Of a DNA stretch of 64,000 bases, positions 23,925-35,342 are shown piece by piece. Every line of letters begins with the position of its first letter. The first letter of the stretch is position 1. The stretch is from positions 147,615,701-147,679,700 of the forward strand of contig NC_084827.1 of assembly GCF_033115175.1 (NCBI RefSeq). Direction: 5' to 3'. Position numbers and translations under genes: made by a program. Below the pieces are notes generated by a model, which worked only from the letters and a program-made list of their open reading frames with translations, searched no databases and was not told where the DNA came from. Source of the DNA: Lepus europaeus. Taxonomy: Eukaryota; Chordata; Mammalia; Lagomorpha; Leporidae.

Positions 23925-24625
23925 CTTTCTAGCTTATTCTGTGAGACCCACATCATTTTAATATCAAAACTAGATAAAGATATCACAAGAGAACTACAAA
24001 TCGATATCCCTTGTGAATACAAATGCAAAAAAAAAAAATCCCAACAAAATACTTTCACACTGAATTCAGTAGCATTTAAGAATTATACACAAGGACCAAA
24101 TGGAATTTATCCCAGGAATTCAAAGTTGGTTGAAAATACAAAAATCAAGCAACACCTTGTACCTTATTAACAGAACAAAGGGTCATCTCAATAGACAGAG
24201 CAAAAGTATCTGACAAAACACAACATTCTTTCAAGTTAAAAAAAAATTCTCATCAAACTAGGAATAGACAGGAACTTCCTCAATCTGATAAAAAAAAAAA
24301 ATCTGTGAAAAATTCATAGCTAACATCTTGCTCAGTGGTGAAAGTATGAAAAATGTTTTCCGTAAGAACAAGAAAAGTATGTCTCTTTTTGCCCCTTGTA
24401 ATCAATATTATACAGAATGTTTTAGCCAGGGTAAGTCATCAAGAAAAACAAATACAGATATCCATGTTGGAAAAGAAGAAAAAAAACTCTGCAGGTGACA
24501 TATTGTTTATATAGAAAACCCTAAAGAATCCACACCACAAAAACTATAAGCACTGATTCCTAAGTTCAGCAAGAGTACAGAATGCAAGATCAATGTGAAA
24601 AACCAACTGTATCTACTGCAAGCAT
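23925..24625 (+). mobile_element. L1M ORF2 fragment (reverse-transcriptase part), decayed
   Basis: Plus-oriented remnant of L1 ORF2: the ttctgtgagacccacatcat block, ggaatttatcccaggaattc, gtcatctcaatagacagagc, attcatagctaacatcttgc and ctcagtggtgaaagtatgaa follow the RT-domain order. Frames are broken by stops and indels, so it is not functional. It ends at about 24625 without a 3' UTR. Confidence 0.85.
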
Positions 24626-25849
24626 AACGAGGGTTGGTTGGTGCCCTTCTTCACTGAAGCACTCACTTTCTGAAGAGGGTTCAGATGAAGAAGACTCTGC
24701 CCACTGTGCAGAATTACATGTGCCTGGGTATTTCCATCCTCTCCCTGCAGCCTTTGGGGCTTTTCTGTTCAATTGCATGTTCAGAACGGAGTAGTTTAGT
24801 ACACTTCAAATGTCAGGGCCTTGGAGTACTTCCTTTGGCAAAGTATCATTTGCCTGCGATGAAATGAGAAAAACATAGTTGGAAGTAGTGAGCCTCAAAA
24901 TCAGTGTAGAGAACATGCCATTATTTTGGGAATATACTCTCCCTACTTTTTTGGTGTCAAATGTTCTGCCTATGAATTCATCACAGTAGTTTACAGTTGA
25001 TTTTCAAAATTTAGTTATTTGATGTCATTACTGGTAAAGTGAAAAGCTGAGTTCCCTACTGGTTAACTAATTTAACCTTGAAAGTTCATCTTGGGAAATT
25101 CAAGGCTCTGGAAACCACAGATGGATGGTACATTAGCTGTGTTTACAAAGCTTTTTAGCTCTCTAGCTTCACCTTGCCTGTATCTCTATTTATCTTGTAG
25201 TTTCTCTTTTTCTCTTTCGTTCGTCTATCAAGCTTGTCTCCTCGACTGTGTTATCTTGATATGAACTAGAAAAATGTGGTAGGGGAAGAAGTAGAAGACA
25301 GCCTGAAGGATCTGGGTTTGCTTTACTTGAAGTCCCAGTATCATCTCTAAAAGGAGAGTGGTTGTAATGTGAAGGGCATGGACCTTGAATATTTTTAGTG
25401 ATCAAAATAGAAAGAACTAGCTTAAAATTGCTGAGCATTTGATTGAGCAACAAGAAGGAATTCATAACATGGAGCAGTTAATTAACCTTGGAACAGCCTA
25501 CTGAGATCTGGCTTCGAGTTTCTGTCTCTGGAATGCTGCTCAACTCAATTCACATCTGCCCATGATTCAAACTCTGAGGCTGGCCCTGGTAACCTCTGGA
25601 GGATTATTCCAGCTATTGGATTACAAAACATTTTGATGACCTACCCAAAATCCCCATATGATTTTCACATCAGTGCGTGCTCTTGAACTTTCCAAGTTCT
25701 CTAAGCATGGTCTATAAATCAACCCTGTCCCATGGCCTTAGAAAAATGTGCTTCAACCCATGCAAATCTGACAAAGAAGAATAGCACCCATGGTATGAGT
25801 CCAAACTACTTCATTTAAAGACAACATTTTATTTTGCAATTCCAAATAC
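24626..25849. other. Unique intergenic sequence
   Basis: No recognised repeat or exon. The two opposite frames at 24582-24794 and 24590-24778 overlap and have no known domain. Confidence 0.5.
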
Positions 25850-26105
25850 TTATTAATAAACTGTATTTTTTGAATAGTCTTATGTTCACAGCAAAATTGA
25901 GAAGTACAGAAAGCTCTCATATACCCCATCCTCACACATGCAGAATCTCCTCCATGATCTGCATTGTGGTACACTGGTTGTAAATGATGAACCTGCATTG
26001 AGATATCATTATCGCTCAAAGGCCTCGGTTAACACTGGGATGATTCACTCTTGGTGTTATATGTTATGTGGGTTTGGACAAGTGTATCCACTGTTGGAAT
26101 TACTT
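25850..26105 (-). mobile_element. L1M 3' UTR fragment
   Basis: Reverse-oriented L1M 3' UTR: tatgttcacagcaaaattga, ctctcatataccccatcctc, gatgaacctgcattgagata, ttcactcttggtgttatatg and gggtttggacaagtgtatcc. The same family region occurs in plus orientation near 32340-32530. Confidence 0.85.
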
Positions 26106-26359
26106 AATTTTTAATGTCATATTGACTTCAGTTATTTTATGAATATTTATTCAAGATGATAGACGCTGGCAAAAGTTCTGGAGAGCCTAGCATATTTTTT
26201 CCTTTATCTTCACTGTGAAATAAATAGTACTAGTATCTCAAGAGTTTTTTACAACACTGGATTTAGAATCAAAGCAGTGACTCTCTTGCTCTGAATGGCA
26301 CTCTGTTTTGCAGTTTTTGAGCCAAAAAAGTTCTCTACTCTGTGTTTAGGCAAGGGTAG

Positions 26360-26475
26360 GGGTGAAGACCTATACAGATTAACTACCTCACACAAAATAC
26401 TACAGTTAGGATTGGAAGTCAGGTTTTTCTGACTTACAAACCATTATTCTTTCTACAGCACCAAATTGTCTTCCT
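26360..26475 (-). repeat. MIR fragment
   Basis: Minus MIR: gattaactacctcacac, ggattggaagtcaggttttt, ctgacttacaaaccattatt. Confidence 0.6.
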
Positions 26476-26950
26476 AAGAATTTTGCTCTTAAAAGTCAAT
26501 TCTAAAGAGAAAGACTCAAGTTAGGTGAGAAAAATTACAGCTCACCTTCAAGAGCTTTTTCAGTCTTGATGAAAGATGTTATGATTTCATTTGTAGAAAC
26601 TGGGCTCTGGCACTGCAGATTTCAACAAATGGTGTGTGATTAAACTCCTCGGTGTTTATAGATTTGGGAAATGTTGGAGCCTGGGGGACTTTAGAGACTC
26701 TGCAGTCTAGAAACTTCCCAGTGATTCAAAACTGTAGAATTCTTTCTTCAAATGAAATCTTCCATAAAAATTCACATAAGAAGCAGTTTCAAGTGGAGCT
26801 TCTTTTTTTTTTTGAGGTGGGTACATGAGCTGGGATCTGACCTACTCCTTCCATCTTCAATACCCCGAGTGACCCAGGGACCTGTGTGAAGGCATTGACT
26901 CTGTGATGAGCAGTTTCAAGACCATAGTCCCAGTCTTTATTTATTATTTT

Positions 26951-27125
26951 TTTAAAAAGATGCATTTATTTTATTTTAAAGGCAGAGTTACAGAGAGAGA
27001 GCAAGAGAGCGAGAGCAAGAGCGAGATCTTCCATCCACTGGTTTACTCCCCAAATGGCTCCAACAATGGGGGCTAGGCCAGGCCAAAGCCAGGAGCCAGG
27101 AGTTTTTTTGGGCCTCCCATGTGGG
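26951..27125 (-). mobile_element. CSINE, 5'-truncated
   Basis: Minus-oriented: A-tail remnant, aaggcagagttacagagaga, a GA-rich stretch, cttccatccactggtttact and gccaaagccaggagccagg. It stops at about 27125 before the tRNA-like head. Confidence 0.85.
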
Positions 27126-27444
27126 ACTTTGAACAATATTTCATGAAACACAAACATATGTATATACATGAAAATGTTAATGTTCCACTTAGTCCTTGCT
27201 TTTCTATTTTATTTCACCACTTGTTCCTACAGAGAAAGGATTCACCCTGGCAGCATCCGGCAATACCAATCCCTGCCTCATCTTGAGGTGAGAGCTCCAT
27301 GCTGTTGCTGCCGTCACCCTAGGATCTACTTTGAAAAACCATCTGGAACTTTAAATAATCTGCACAGGAAGGGTAGATGCTATGAAACAACCTAGAGCTG
27401 ATTCAGAAGTTCAATTCTTAGCAAGGGCAATTCTTCCAGTTTTC

Positions 27445-27930
27445 CATGTGGTTGTGATGGTCAATTTCATATGTCAACTTGACTGAGCCACAGGGTCCCC
27501 AGATATTTGGTCAAACATTCTTCTGGGTGTATCTGTGAGGTGTTTCTGGATGATGTTACCATTTGAATTGGTGAACTGAGTGAGTCAGATAGCTCTCTCC
27601 AATGTGGACGGGCCTCATCTAACTTCCTGAAGACTTCCCTGGAACAAACTGACTCCTCAGTCACAGGGAACTGCTCCTTCTGCCCAACTGCCTTCAAACT
27701 GGACCTTCCTTTTTTCTGCCTTCACTCTTAGACGAAACATTGGCTCTTCCTGTATCTTGGGTCTGACAGTGGTTGGAGTGGAGTGATACCATTGGCTGTG
27801 CTGGCTCCCTTGACTGCTGACTACAGATCTTGGGACTTGGTGTCTCTCACCATGTGAGCCAATTTCTTATAACACACACACACACCTTATCGGGTCTATT
27901 TTTCTGGAGAATCATGGCTAATACACGGGT
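27445..27930 (+). mobile_element. MLT2-type (ERVL) solo LTR, near complete
   Basis: Begins tgtgatggtcaatttc...gtcaacttgactgag and runs through agatatttggtcaaac, tgtgaggtgtttctgga, gggcctcatct, gatcttgggacttggtgtct and gagccaatttcttata. It ends with the gaatcatggctaatacac terminus. A short (CA)n interrupts the AATAAA region. This is the best-preserved of the three MLT2-type LTRs here. No internal retroviral genes are attached. The frame 27467-27697 on minus lies inside it. Confidence 0.85.
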
Positions 27931-28470
27931 GACCAACTTGACATTTATCTGTATTTTTTAAACATTGATTTTGCTTCATTCACTGAAATTCTATTAATTG
28001 CTGCCTAATTTAACAAGATTTAAAATACATATTAAAAATATAAAGAAAATATAATACACACACAGACACATACACAGACTTCTGGTTTGCAGTCCAGCAT
28101 ACTAGAAACTTAGAAGTCACAACTCCTTTCTTGTAACAAGTGAACAATTGAACACATTGAAGACCTAACAACTCCTCTTGGATCCATCAAGGAACTGAAG
28201 TCCCAGGGCAAATGGCTGTCCCCAGTTTGGAGACAGAGAGGCAGATTCAGAGAATCGTTAACTAGCTAGAGCAGAAACTTCCATGGGAACCAGTGCTGGA
28301 GTGGGAAAACCTGAACTGTAATTGCTGGAGGCTCCCTAGAGGCTTCCAGCAGGCGAGAGGGGAAAAGAAACCATTTTGAAGTTTATCAGAGCATTCTGAT
28401 CTTAGCGAGGCCTACATTTAGGAGAAACTATTTTATCAGAGCCTAACCAACTGGAGTTTTCTCAGAGCTT
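27931..28470. other. Region before the L1, partly L1-like
   Basis: 28070-28470 may be L1 5' UTR or spacer of the element that follows, but I cannot match it firmly. It is followed directly by ORF2 sequence, so ORF1 is absent if this is L1. Confidence 0.35.
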
Positions 28471-30268
28471 TACCTACCGGGGGAAATTTATAGCACTGAA
28501 TGCATATAAGAAAGGTCTAAAATCAACAGTCTAAGCTTTCGCCAGAGAGAGAGAGAAGGAGAGGAGAGAGAGAGAGAGTGAGAGAGTGAGAGAAGATGTT
28601 AAATGTAAAGTAAGCAGAAGAACAAAAATAATAAAAGGTAGAGCATATATCAATGAGGTTGAAAATAATAAATCAACAAAATCGAAAGCTGTTTCTTTGA
28701 AAAGATCAATTACTTCAATGTCCTTCTGCCAGGATAACTAAGAAATAAAAGAGATAACACAATGACATCAATACAGAGCCCATGGACATTAAAAGGCTAA
28801 GAAAGCCATTACTAACAAATTCCCACAAATTTGATAACCTAGATGAAATGGACCAATTTCTTAAAAGAAAGACTCTGAAAACTCACATAAGAAGCAGCAA
28901 TTTGAATGAGCTTATCTAGTAAATAAATCAAATCAATAATTAATAACATTCCAGAACAGAATAGATTGGGATGGGCTAGCAAACATTTAAGGAAGAAATG
29001 ATACCCTACTTTACATATTTTTCCAGAGGATAAATGCAGAAGAAATATCTCCTAACTCATTCTATGAGATCAACATACCCTAATAACAAAACCAAACTAA
29101 GATATTACAAGAAAAAAGACCAATATCTCATGATTATACATGCAAACACTTTCAAAATGTTATGAATCAAATCCAACAAAGTATGCAAAGATTTATACAA
29201 CATGACCATGGGATAGTGCAAGTCATCGCAGGTATGCAAGACTGGTTCAATATTAACAAATCATATCATCAGGCTAAAAAAGAAAAATCACATGATCCTA
29301 TCAATAGAGGCATAAAAAGCATTTGACAAAATTCACCACCCATTTGTGATTAAAAACTCAGCAAACTAGGAAGGAGAGGATTTCCTAGACTTGGTAAAGG
29401 ACATTTACAAAAATTCTTTTTTGTTATGCTTTATGGTCAAAAACTGGAAGCTTTCCTACTAAGACCAGGAACAAAGCAAGAATGTCTCCTTTATCACTAT
29501 TTTCAACACCATTCCGGGAATCCTAGCTAATACAATAAAACAGAAAATGAAACAAAAGGCCTATATATCGAGAAGGCAAAAATGAAACTGTTTTTATGCA
29601 AGGACAACATGCCAGTCCAGGTAGAAATCTGAAAGATTTGAAAAAAAAATCTAGGAATTTACTGTAAAACGTGTTGGATACAAGGTTAATATGTAAAAGT
29701 CAACTGATTTCCTAGATACCATCAATGAGCAAGTGGAATTTGAAGTTAAAAACACATTACCATATAACATAACACCCTTCCAAAATGAAATACTTAGGTA
29801 TAAATATAATAAACTATCTTACAAATTCTATACATGCAATGTTACAAAACTCAAAATATATGAGCAAAGAACTAAACAGATATTCCATGTTCCTGTATAG
29901 AAATATTCAATATTGTTAAGATTCCAGTTCTTTATCAACTTGACATGGATTCAACACAGTCCTAATCAAAATGTCACCAAGTTACCTTGTGAATAACCAC
30001 AAACTGACTCTAAATATCATACAGAGAGGCAAAAGACACAAAATAGCCAACTCAGTATTTAAGAAGAACAAAGTCAGAGGACTGACATTGCCTGACTTTG
30101 AGACTATGAAGCTGGTGATATTGACAGGGTGAAGTAGATGAAATAATAACAAATAGATGAGCAGATAAGAATAGACTCACATAAATGAAATACATCCACC
30201 TAAATATAGTTAATTGATCTTTGACAAAAGAGGAAAGGCAAATAAATGGAAGAAAGATAGTCTTTTGT

Positions 30269-30620
30269 GGCCCACACCACAGCTCAATAGGCTAATCCTC
30301 TGCCTGCGGCGCTGGCACACCAGGTTCTAGTCCCAGTTGGGACACCAGATTCTGTCCTGGTTGCCCCTCTTCCAGGCCAGCTCTCTGCTATGGCCCGGGA
30401 GTGCAGTGGAGGATGGCCCAGGTCCTTGGGCCCTGCACCAGCATGGGAGACCAGAAGAAGCACCTGGCTCCTGGCTTCGGATCTACACGATGAGCTGGCC
30501 GCAGCGCGCCAGCTGCGGCAGCCATTGGAGGGTGAACCAACGGCAAAAGGAAGACCTTTTTCTCTCTGTCTCTGTCTCTCTCTCTCTCTCACTGTCCACT
30601 CTGCCTGTGGGGGGGAAAAA
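30269..30620 (+). mobile_element. CSINE, full length, nested in L1
   Basis: Plus-oriented full-length CSINE with the ggctaatcctctgcctgcgg head and B-box-like ggttctagtcc. A perfect 16-bp target duplication AAAGATAGTCTTTTGT is at 30253-30268 and 30621-30636. The A tail carries a G run (30609-30615), which is unusual. Confidence 0.95.
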
Positions 30621-30680
30621 AAAGATAGTCTTTTGTAACCAATTCAACTAGACATTCACCTGTTTAAAAAAGAAATTCTA

Positions 30681-30999
30681 GGGGCCGGTGCGCTGGTGCA
30701 TTAGGTTAATCCTCCACCTGCGCGCCGGCATCCCATATGGGCGCTGGGTTCTAGCCCTGGATGCTCCTCTTTCAGTCCAGCTCTCTGCTGTGGCCCGGGA
30801 GGGCAGTGGAGGTTGGCCCAAGTGCTTGGGGGCCTGCACCCGCGTCAGAGACCAGGAAAGAAGCTCCTGGCTCCTGGCTTCAGATCGGCACAGTGCTGGC
30901 CGTGGCGGCTGTTTGGGGAGTGAACCAATGGAAGGAAAACCTTTCTCTCTGTCTCTCTCTCACTGTCTGTAACTCTACCTGTCAAATAAATAAATAAAT
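30681..30999 (+). mobile_element. CSINE, full length, nested in L1
   Basis: Starts ggggccggtgcgctggtgca and ends in (TAAA)n. Short target duplication AAATTCTA at 30673-30680 and 31000-31007. It lies only 60 bp downstream of the previous CSINE, in the same orientation. Confidence 0.92.
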
Positions 31000-31304
31000 A
31001 AATTCTAGACACAGACCTTACATTTTTCACAAAAATTAACTCAGATGGATAATAGATGTAAATATGAAATATAAAACTATAAAATCCCTAGAATATAACA
31101 TAAAGTAAAATCAAATTAAGTATTTGTTCTGGACAAAATCAAATTAAGTATTGCACCAAAAGCATCATCCATCAAATAAAAAAATTGATAAACTAGACCT
31201 CATTAAGATTAATGCTCTTCAAAAGACAACATCAGGAGAATGAAAAAACAAATCACAGACTGGGAAAAATATGTGTAAAAGACACATTTGATAAAAGATT
31301 GTTT

Positions 31305-31569
31305 TTTTTTTGTTGTTGTTGTTTGTTTTTTTTTTTTTTTTTTTTTTGTTTTTTTAGAATAGCTGTCTCGGGCCTGGCACTGTGGCGTAGTGGGTAAAGC
31401 CACTCCCTGTAAGGCCTGTATCCTATATGGGCACTGGAGTTCAATTTCAAGGCTGCACCACTTCTGATCCAGCTCTCCGCCATGGCCTGGGAAAGCAGTA
31501 GAAGACGGCCCAAGTCCCCGGGCCTCTGCACCCATGTGGGAACCCCAGATGAAGCTCCTGGCTTCAGCC
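31305..31569 (+). mobile_element. Rearranged CSINE: poly-T followed by plus-oriented head
   Basis: A T-rich run (about 31302-31357, with GTT interruptions) is followed by about 200 bp of CSINE head in plus orientation (from gggcctggcactgtggcgta at about 31370), which stops at 31569 well before its own 3' end. The whole insert is flanked by AAAAGATTGTTT (31293-31304) and AAAGGATTGTTT (31570-31581). The poly-T marks a minus-strand insertion whereas the body is plus, as expected from 5' inversion. Confidence 0.8.
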
Positions 31570-32833
31570 AAAGGATTGTTTCTAAAATACACAAAGAACT
31601 TTTAAAATTCAACAATGAGAAAATGAAAAACTGGCAAGAATTTACATAGACACCTCATCAAAGAAGATATACACATGGCAAATAAGCATGTGAAGAGATG
31701 TTCAACACCACATGTCAATTATAAGGCAACTATAAATTAAAGCAAGATACTACCAAACACCCATTAAAATGACCAAAATCCCAAACACTGGCAACACCAA
31801 ATGCTGGCGAGGTTGTGGATCAACAGGAACTCCCATTGCTGGTTGCAATGCATAATTGTACATCCACTTTAGAAGACGGTTTGATAATTTCTTACAAAAC
31901 CAAGTGTACTCTTACCATGACTCAACAACCATACTCCTTAGCATCTACCAGAATTAATAAAAAACAAACATCCATACAAAAACCTGCACGCAGATGTTTA
32001 TAGCAGCTTTAGTAATAACTGTCAAAACCGGCAAGCAACCAAGATGTAGGTGAATGGATGAATAAATGATAGTACATTAAGGTGATGGCATACTGTTCTG
32101 CACTAAGAAGAAATGAGCCATCAGCCTCGGAAAATACATGGAAGAAACTTAAACACATATCACAAGCAAAAGGAGCCAATCTGCAAAGCCTACCATGTGA
32201 TTCCAACTATATGACATTCCAGAAAAAGCAAAACGATAGAGACAGGAGAAGGATTAGGAGTTGGAATGGGGAGAGGATGAGAGGAACAGGAAGAACACAG
32301 AGGAGTTTGAGGGCAGTGCAACTCTTCTGTATAATACTAAAATGGTAGATACATGTCATCATACATTTGTCCAAACCCATACAATGTACAACACCTAGAG
32401 GGAGTCCATGTAAACTATAGACTTTGATTGATGCTGGTGCATCAGCGCAAGTTCACTGATGGTAAAAAATACAGCTCTGTGGTGTGGACTGTAGGGACAC
32501 TCATACAAGGTAACTTATTGTGATTTATGTTCAACTTTACTGGGAACCTAAAGCTGCTCTAAAAATATTTATCAACAAAAAGGGAAACATTTTGGCATAG
32601 TAAGGGAATTTTAATGGTTAGTCATACTTCAGCAAAATAAGGGGTGGGGGGAGGGGGTTCCTTTTCCCTCTACCAAGGGAAAAAGTAATTGATGATTATG
32701 GGTAGAGAAAGGAAGAATATGGTAATTTTAAGGCTTAGGGAAATGTAGCAGTGCAGAAATATGGTCAGTGGTAGGTAACAGAGGAGGTGAAACAGTGTCA
32801 GTAAGTTTTGCCAACTTAAAAATGGTATCTAAT

Positions 32834-33641
32834 ATGATGGTTAACTTTATGTATTAACTTGACTGAGCTAAGGGATGCCCAGTGTGCTGATAAAACATTA
32901 TTGATGGGGGCCAGCATGTGACCACCATGGGTGGGTAGAACCATTGCCTGCAATGCCAGCATCCCATATGGAAACTGGTTCAGGTCCCAGCTGCTCCACT
33001 TCCAATCCAGCTCCCTGCTAATGGGAAAAGCAGCACAAGATGGCCCAGGTGTTGGGGCCCCTGCCACTCAAGTGGGAGGTGAGGATGAAGCTCCTGGCTC
33101 CTGGCTTTGGCCTGGCCCAATGCTGGCCCTTACAGCCATTTGGAGCGAGAACCAGTGGGTGAAAAAACTCTTGTTCTCTATCCTGCTCTTTCAAAATAAA
33201 TAATCTTTAAAAAATTACTTGTTAGGTTTGTCCATGTGGGTGTTTCCTGCAGAGGCTAGCATTTGAGTTGGTAGACTGAACACAGAAGACTGCCTTCAAG
33301 AATGTGGGTGAGCATCACCCAATCCATTGTGGCCTGAATAGAGCAGAAAGGTGGAAGAGGGTGGGGGATTGCTCTCCCTGCTTGAGCTGGGACAGCCATC
33401 TCCAGCCCTTCACATCAGAGCTCCTGGCTCTTCAGACTTCAAACTTGGATCTGCTCCGACACTACTGGCTTGGCTAGCTTTCCAGCCTTTGGGTTTAGAC
33501 CACAACTACATTGGCATCTTTCCTATGCCTCCTACAGGTGGCAGGTTGTGAGATTTCTTAGTCTCCATAATAACACCAGCCAACTTCTTATAATAAATCA
33601 TTTTCTCTATTGTTCTTTGTCCAGACAATCCTGACTAACAT
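32834..33641 (+). mobile_element. MLT2-type (ERVL) solo LTR, split by CSINE
   Basis: Left part 32834-32905 (tgatggttaactttatg...attaacttgactgagct) and right part 33215-33641 (gtgggtgagcatcacccaat, ggcctgaatagagcagaaag, the acttcttataataaatca poly(A) signal region and the cctgactaaca terminus) together form one LTR. It starts about 250 bp after the L1 3' end. Confidence 0.85.
32906..33214 (+). mobile_element. CSINE, nested in MLT2-type LTR
   Basis: Plus-oriented, diverged: gggggccagcatgtgaccac head, gctgctccacttccaatcca, then ttcaaaataaataatcttta tail. It separates the two LTR halves. No clear target duplication. Confidence 0.88.
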
Positions 33642-33739
33642 GCTAGGGTTGGTCCTAAGTTATGTGATGGCTGTGTTATGTTGATGTATTTATGTTTATT
33701 TTCTCTTTTATAACATAATTATCTTCATGTGCAATTTTA

Positions 33740-34055
33740 TGTCTTCCTTTCTAAAGATTTTACCTCTTAGTTCTTTTTCTAATTGTATTGCATTAACTAG
33801 AACTTCTAGAATAATGCTGAGTAGGAGAGAATGGTATTTGGATTCCCAATCTTGTTTGACATTAATTTGAAAATAGTTGGAGTTTCTATCTTAAAATACA
33901 ATGCTTACTTTCATTTCTAATACAGCATTAGAAGAACTCATCCACAATAACGAAGTATATACCAAAAGATTTTATTAGACTGGCTACTGAATTTTATCAA
34001 TTAACTGGTTTAAATTAATTTCTGTATACTGCCCTTTTGTATGTATTTCATGACT
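33740..34055 (-). mobile_element. L1M ORF2 fragment
   Basis: Reverse-oriented RT-region sequence: gcattaactagaacttctag, aataatgctgagtaggagag, cccaatcttgtttgac, then ttttattagactggctactg. Decayed. Confidence 0.7.
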
Positions 34056-34056
34056 T

Positions 34057-34393
34057 TTTAAAAATATTTATTTATTTACTTACTTATTTATTTATATTTG
34101 AAAGAGTTACAGAGAGAGGTAGAGTCAGAGAGAGAGAGAGGTCTTCCATCTGCTGGTTCACTCCCCAAATGGCTGCAACGACCGGAGCTGAGACAATTTG
34201 AAGCCAGGAGCTTCTTCCAGGTTTCCCACGTTGGTACAGGGGTCCAAGGATTTGTACCATCTTCTGCTGCTTTCCCAGGCCATTAGCAGGGAGCTGGATG
34301 GGAAGTGGAGCAGCCAGGACTTGAATCGATGCCCATATGGGATGCTGGCGCTGCAGGCGGAGGCTTAACCTACTATACCTGCAGTGCTGGCCC
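34057..34393 (-). mobile_element. CSINE, full length
   Basis: Minus-oriented: (TTTA)n tail, ttgaaagagttacagagaga, cttccatctgctggttcact, body, and head ending gcagtgctggccc. No clear target duplication. Confidence 0.92.
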
Positions 34394-34684
34394 TGGGGAA
34401 CAGGCATCATAACTAGTGCTTCAATCCCTAGGCTAAATATACATCTGTGTATATTTCATGGATGCATAAATGTTTTTGCATTCTTAACACATCATCCCTA
34501 AAAGCCAGATTAACAATTTGATATGTACCATCCTATATTTTTCTCCGTGGCAGTATATTTATATGCATGTACATTGTCTATATATTTTTGCATTTTGCTT
34601 TTCTCATTCAACAGTATTTCATGGAAATTCCTTCAAGTTAAACAGTCATTACATTTTGATTCTGCCTCTATTTGTTTTTTAATT
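34394..34684. other. AT-rich intergenic sequence
   Basis: Nothing firmly recognised. It may continue the old L1 debris on the left. Confidence 0.4.
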
Positions 34685-34850
34685 GTTGTCCTTGGGTAGG
34701 TTAAGCAAACTTTCTGGTGCAGATTTCCCCACCTAAACGTGAGGGTAATGATTCTTTTCTCTTGGGATGACTGTGAGATCCAAATGATGTCATCCATATA
34801 AAGCAGAAACACAGAAACTGGCCATTAGGAGGCTCTAGGCAAGTGTTACC
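34685..34850 (+). repeat. MIR SINE
   Basis: Plus MIR: ccttgggtaggttaagcaaa, cagatttccccacctaaacg, then gtgagatccaaatgatgtca and the 3' part ending near gcaagtgttacc. Confidence 0.65.
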
Positions 34851-35004
34851 TAGTCTCACTCCCAGCGTGGGGAAAGCAAACCCTGTTCCTTTCCCTTCTG
34901 GCAGTTAAGACCTTTGGGCCAAGGCTTTGTAACTGGGCCAAAGCCTTAGCACCTGCAGCGAGGCCGAGGGACTCTGGGCGGTGGTTTGGTTCAGAGCAAC
35001 AGTG

Positions 35005-35200
35005 CAGAACCCCCTGACCTGGTTCTGAATCTAAAGCCCGTAACTTCCTAGCTGTGTTCTATTAGATGAGCTTCCTGACCTCTGGGTGCTTCAGCTGCTG
35101 CATCCTCAAAGTGGGGATCACAGTAACACCGATTTGTCACACCTGTCCTGGGTGTAAAGGCAACAATGCACTGACGCGGGTACACTGAAAGCACTGAGGT
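35005..35200 (+). repeat. MIR SINE
   Basis: Plus MIR: aacttcctagctgtgttcta, cttcctgacctctgggtgct, catcctcaaagtggggatca. A second short MIR-like piece follows at about 35235-35300 (ggctctgccgttcgctac). Confidence 0.65.
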
Positions 35201-35342
35201 GACGTCGCCGGAAGTGGATGGGTACTGGCTTTGAGAACTGGCCCGGCTCTGCCGTTCGCTACCTGCTGGACTCTGAGCAAGATCTTGTGAGCCATCTAGA
35301 TTCCAGTCTTCATTCTGGAAATGCTTTGAGAGCAAAGTAAGA

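Larger units (their letters stand above)
28471..32580 (+). mobile_element. L1M element (ORF2 to 3' end), decayed and split by three CSINEs
   Basis: Long plus-oriented old L1. At 28485-28540 it shows gggaaatttatagcactgaa; a GA-rich interruption follows at 28540-28590. From 28597 ORF2 runs through RT-domain blocks (gatgaaatggaccaatttct, ttctatgagatcaacatacc, tttgacaaaattcaccaccc) to the C-terminal part (gatgcccattaaaatg-type at about 31760). The 3' UTR contains accatgactcaacaaccata, gtccaaacccatacaatgta and the terminal aaagctgctctaaaaatatt at about 32560. Many stops and indels make it non-functional. CSINEs sit at 30269, 30681 and 31305. Confidence 0.88.

Noticed and set aside
27168..27395. 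75-codon frame beginning with a hydrophobic, signal-like segment
   Set aside because: The hydrophobic part is translated from a polypyrimidine tract, and nothing downstream supports a gene; only the exon-like splice signals were kept as a low-interest note.
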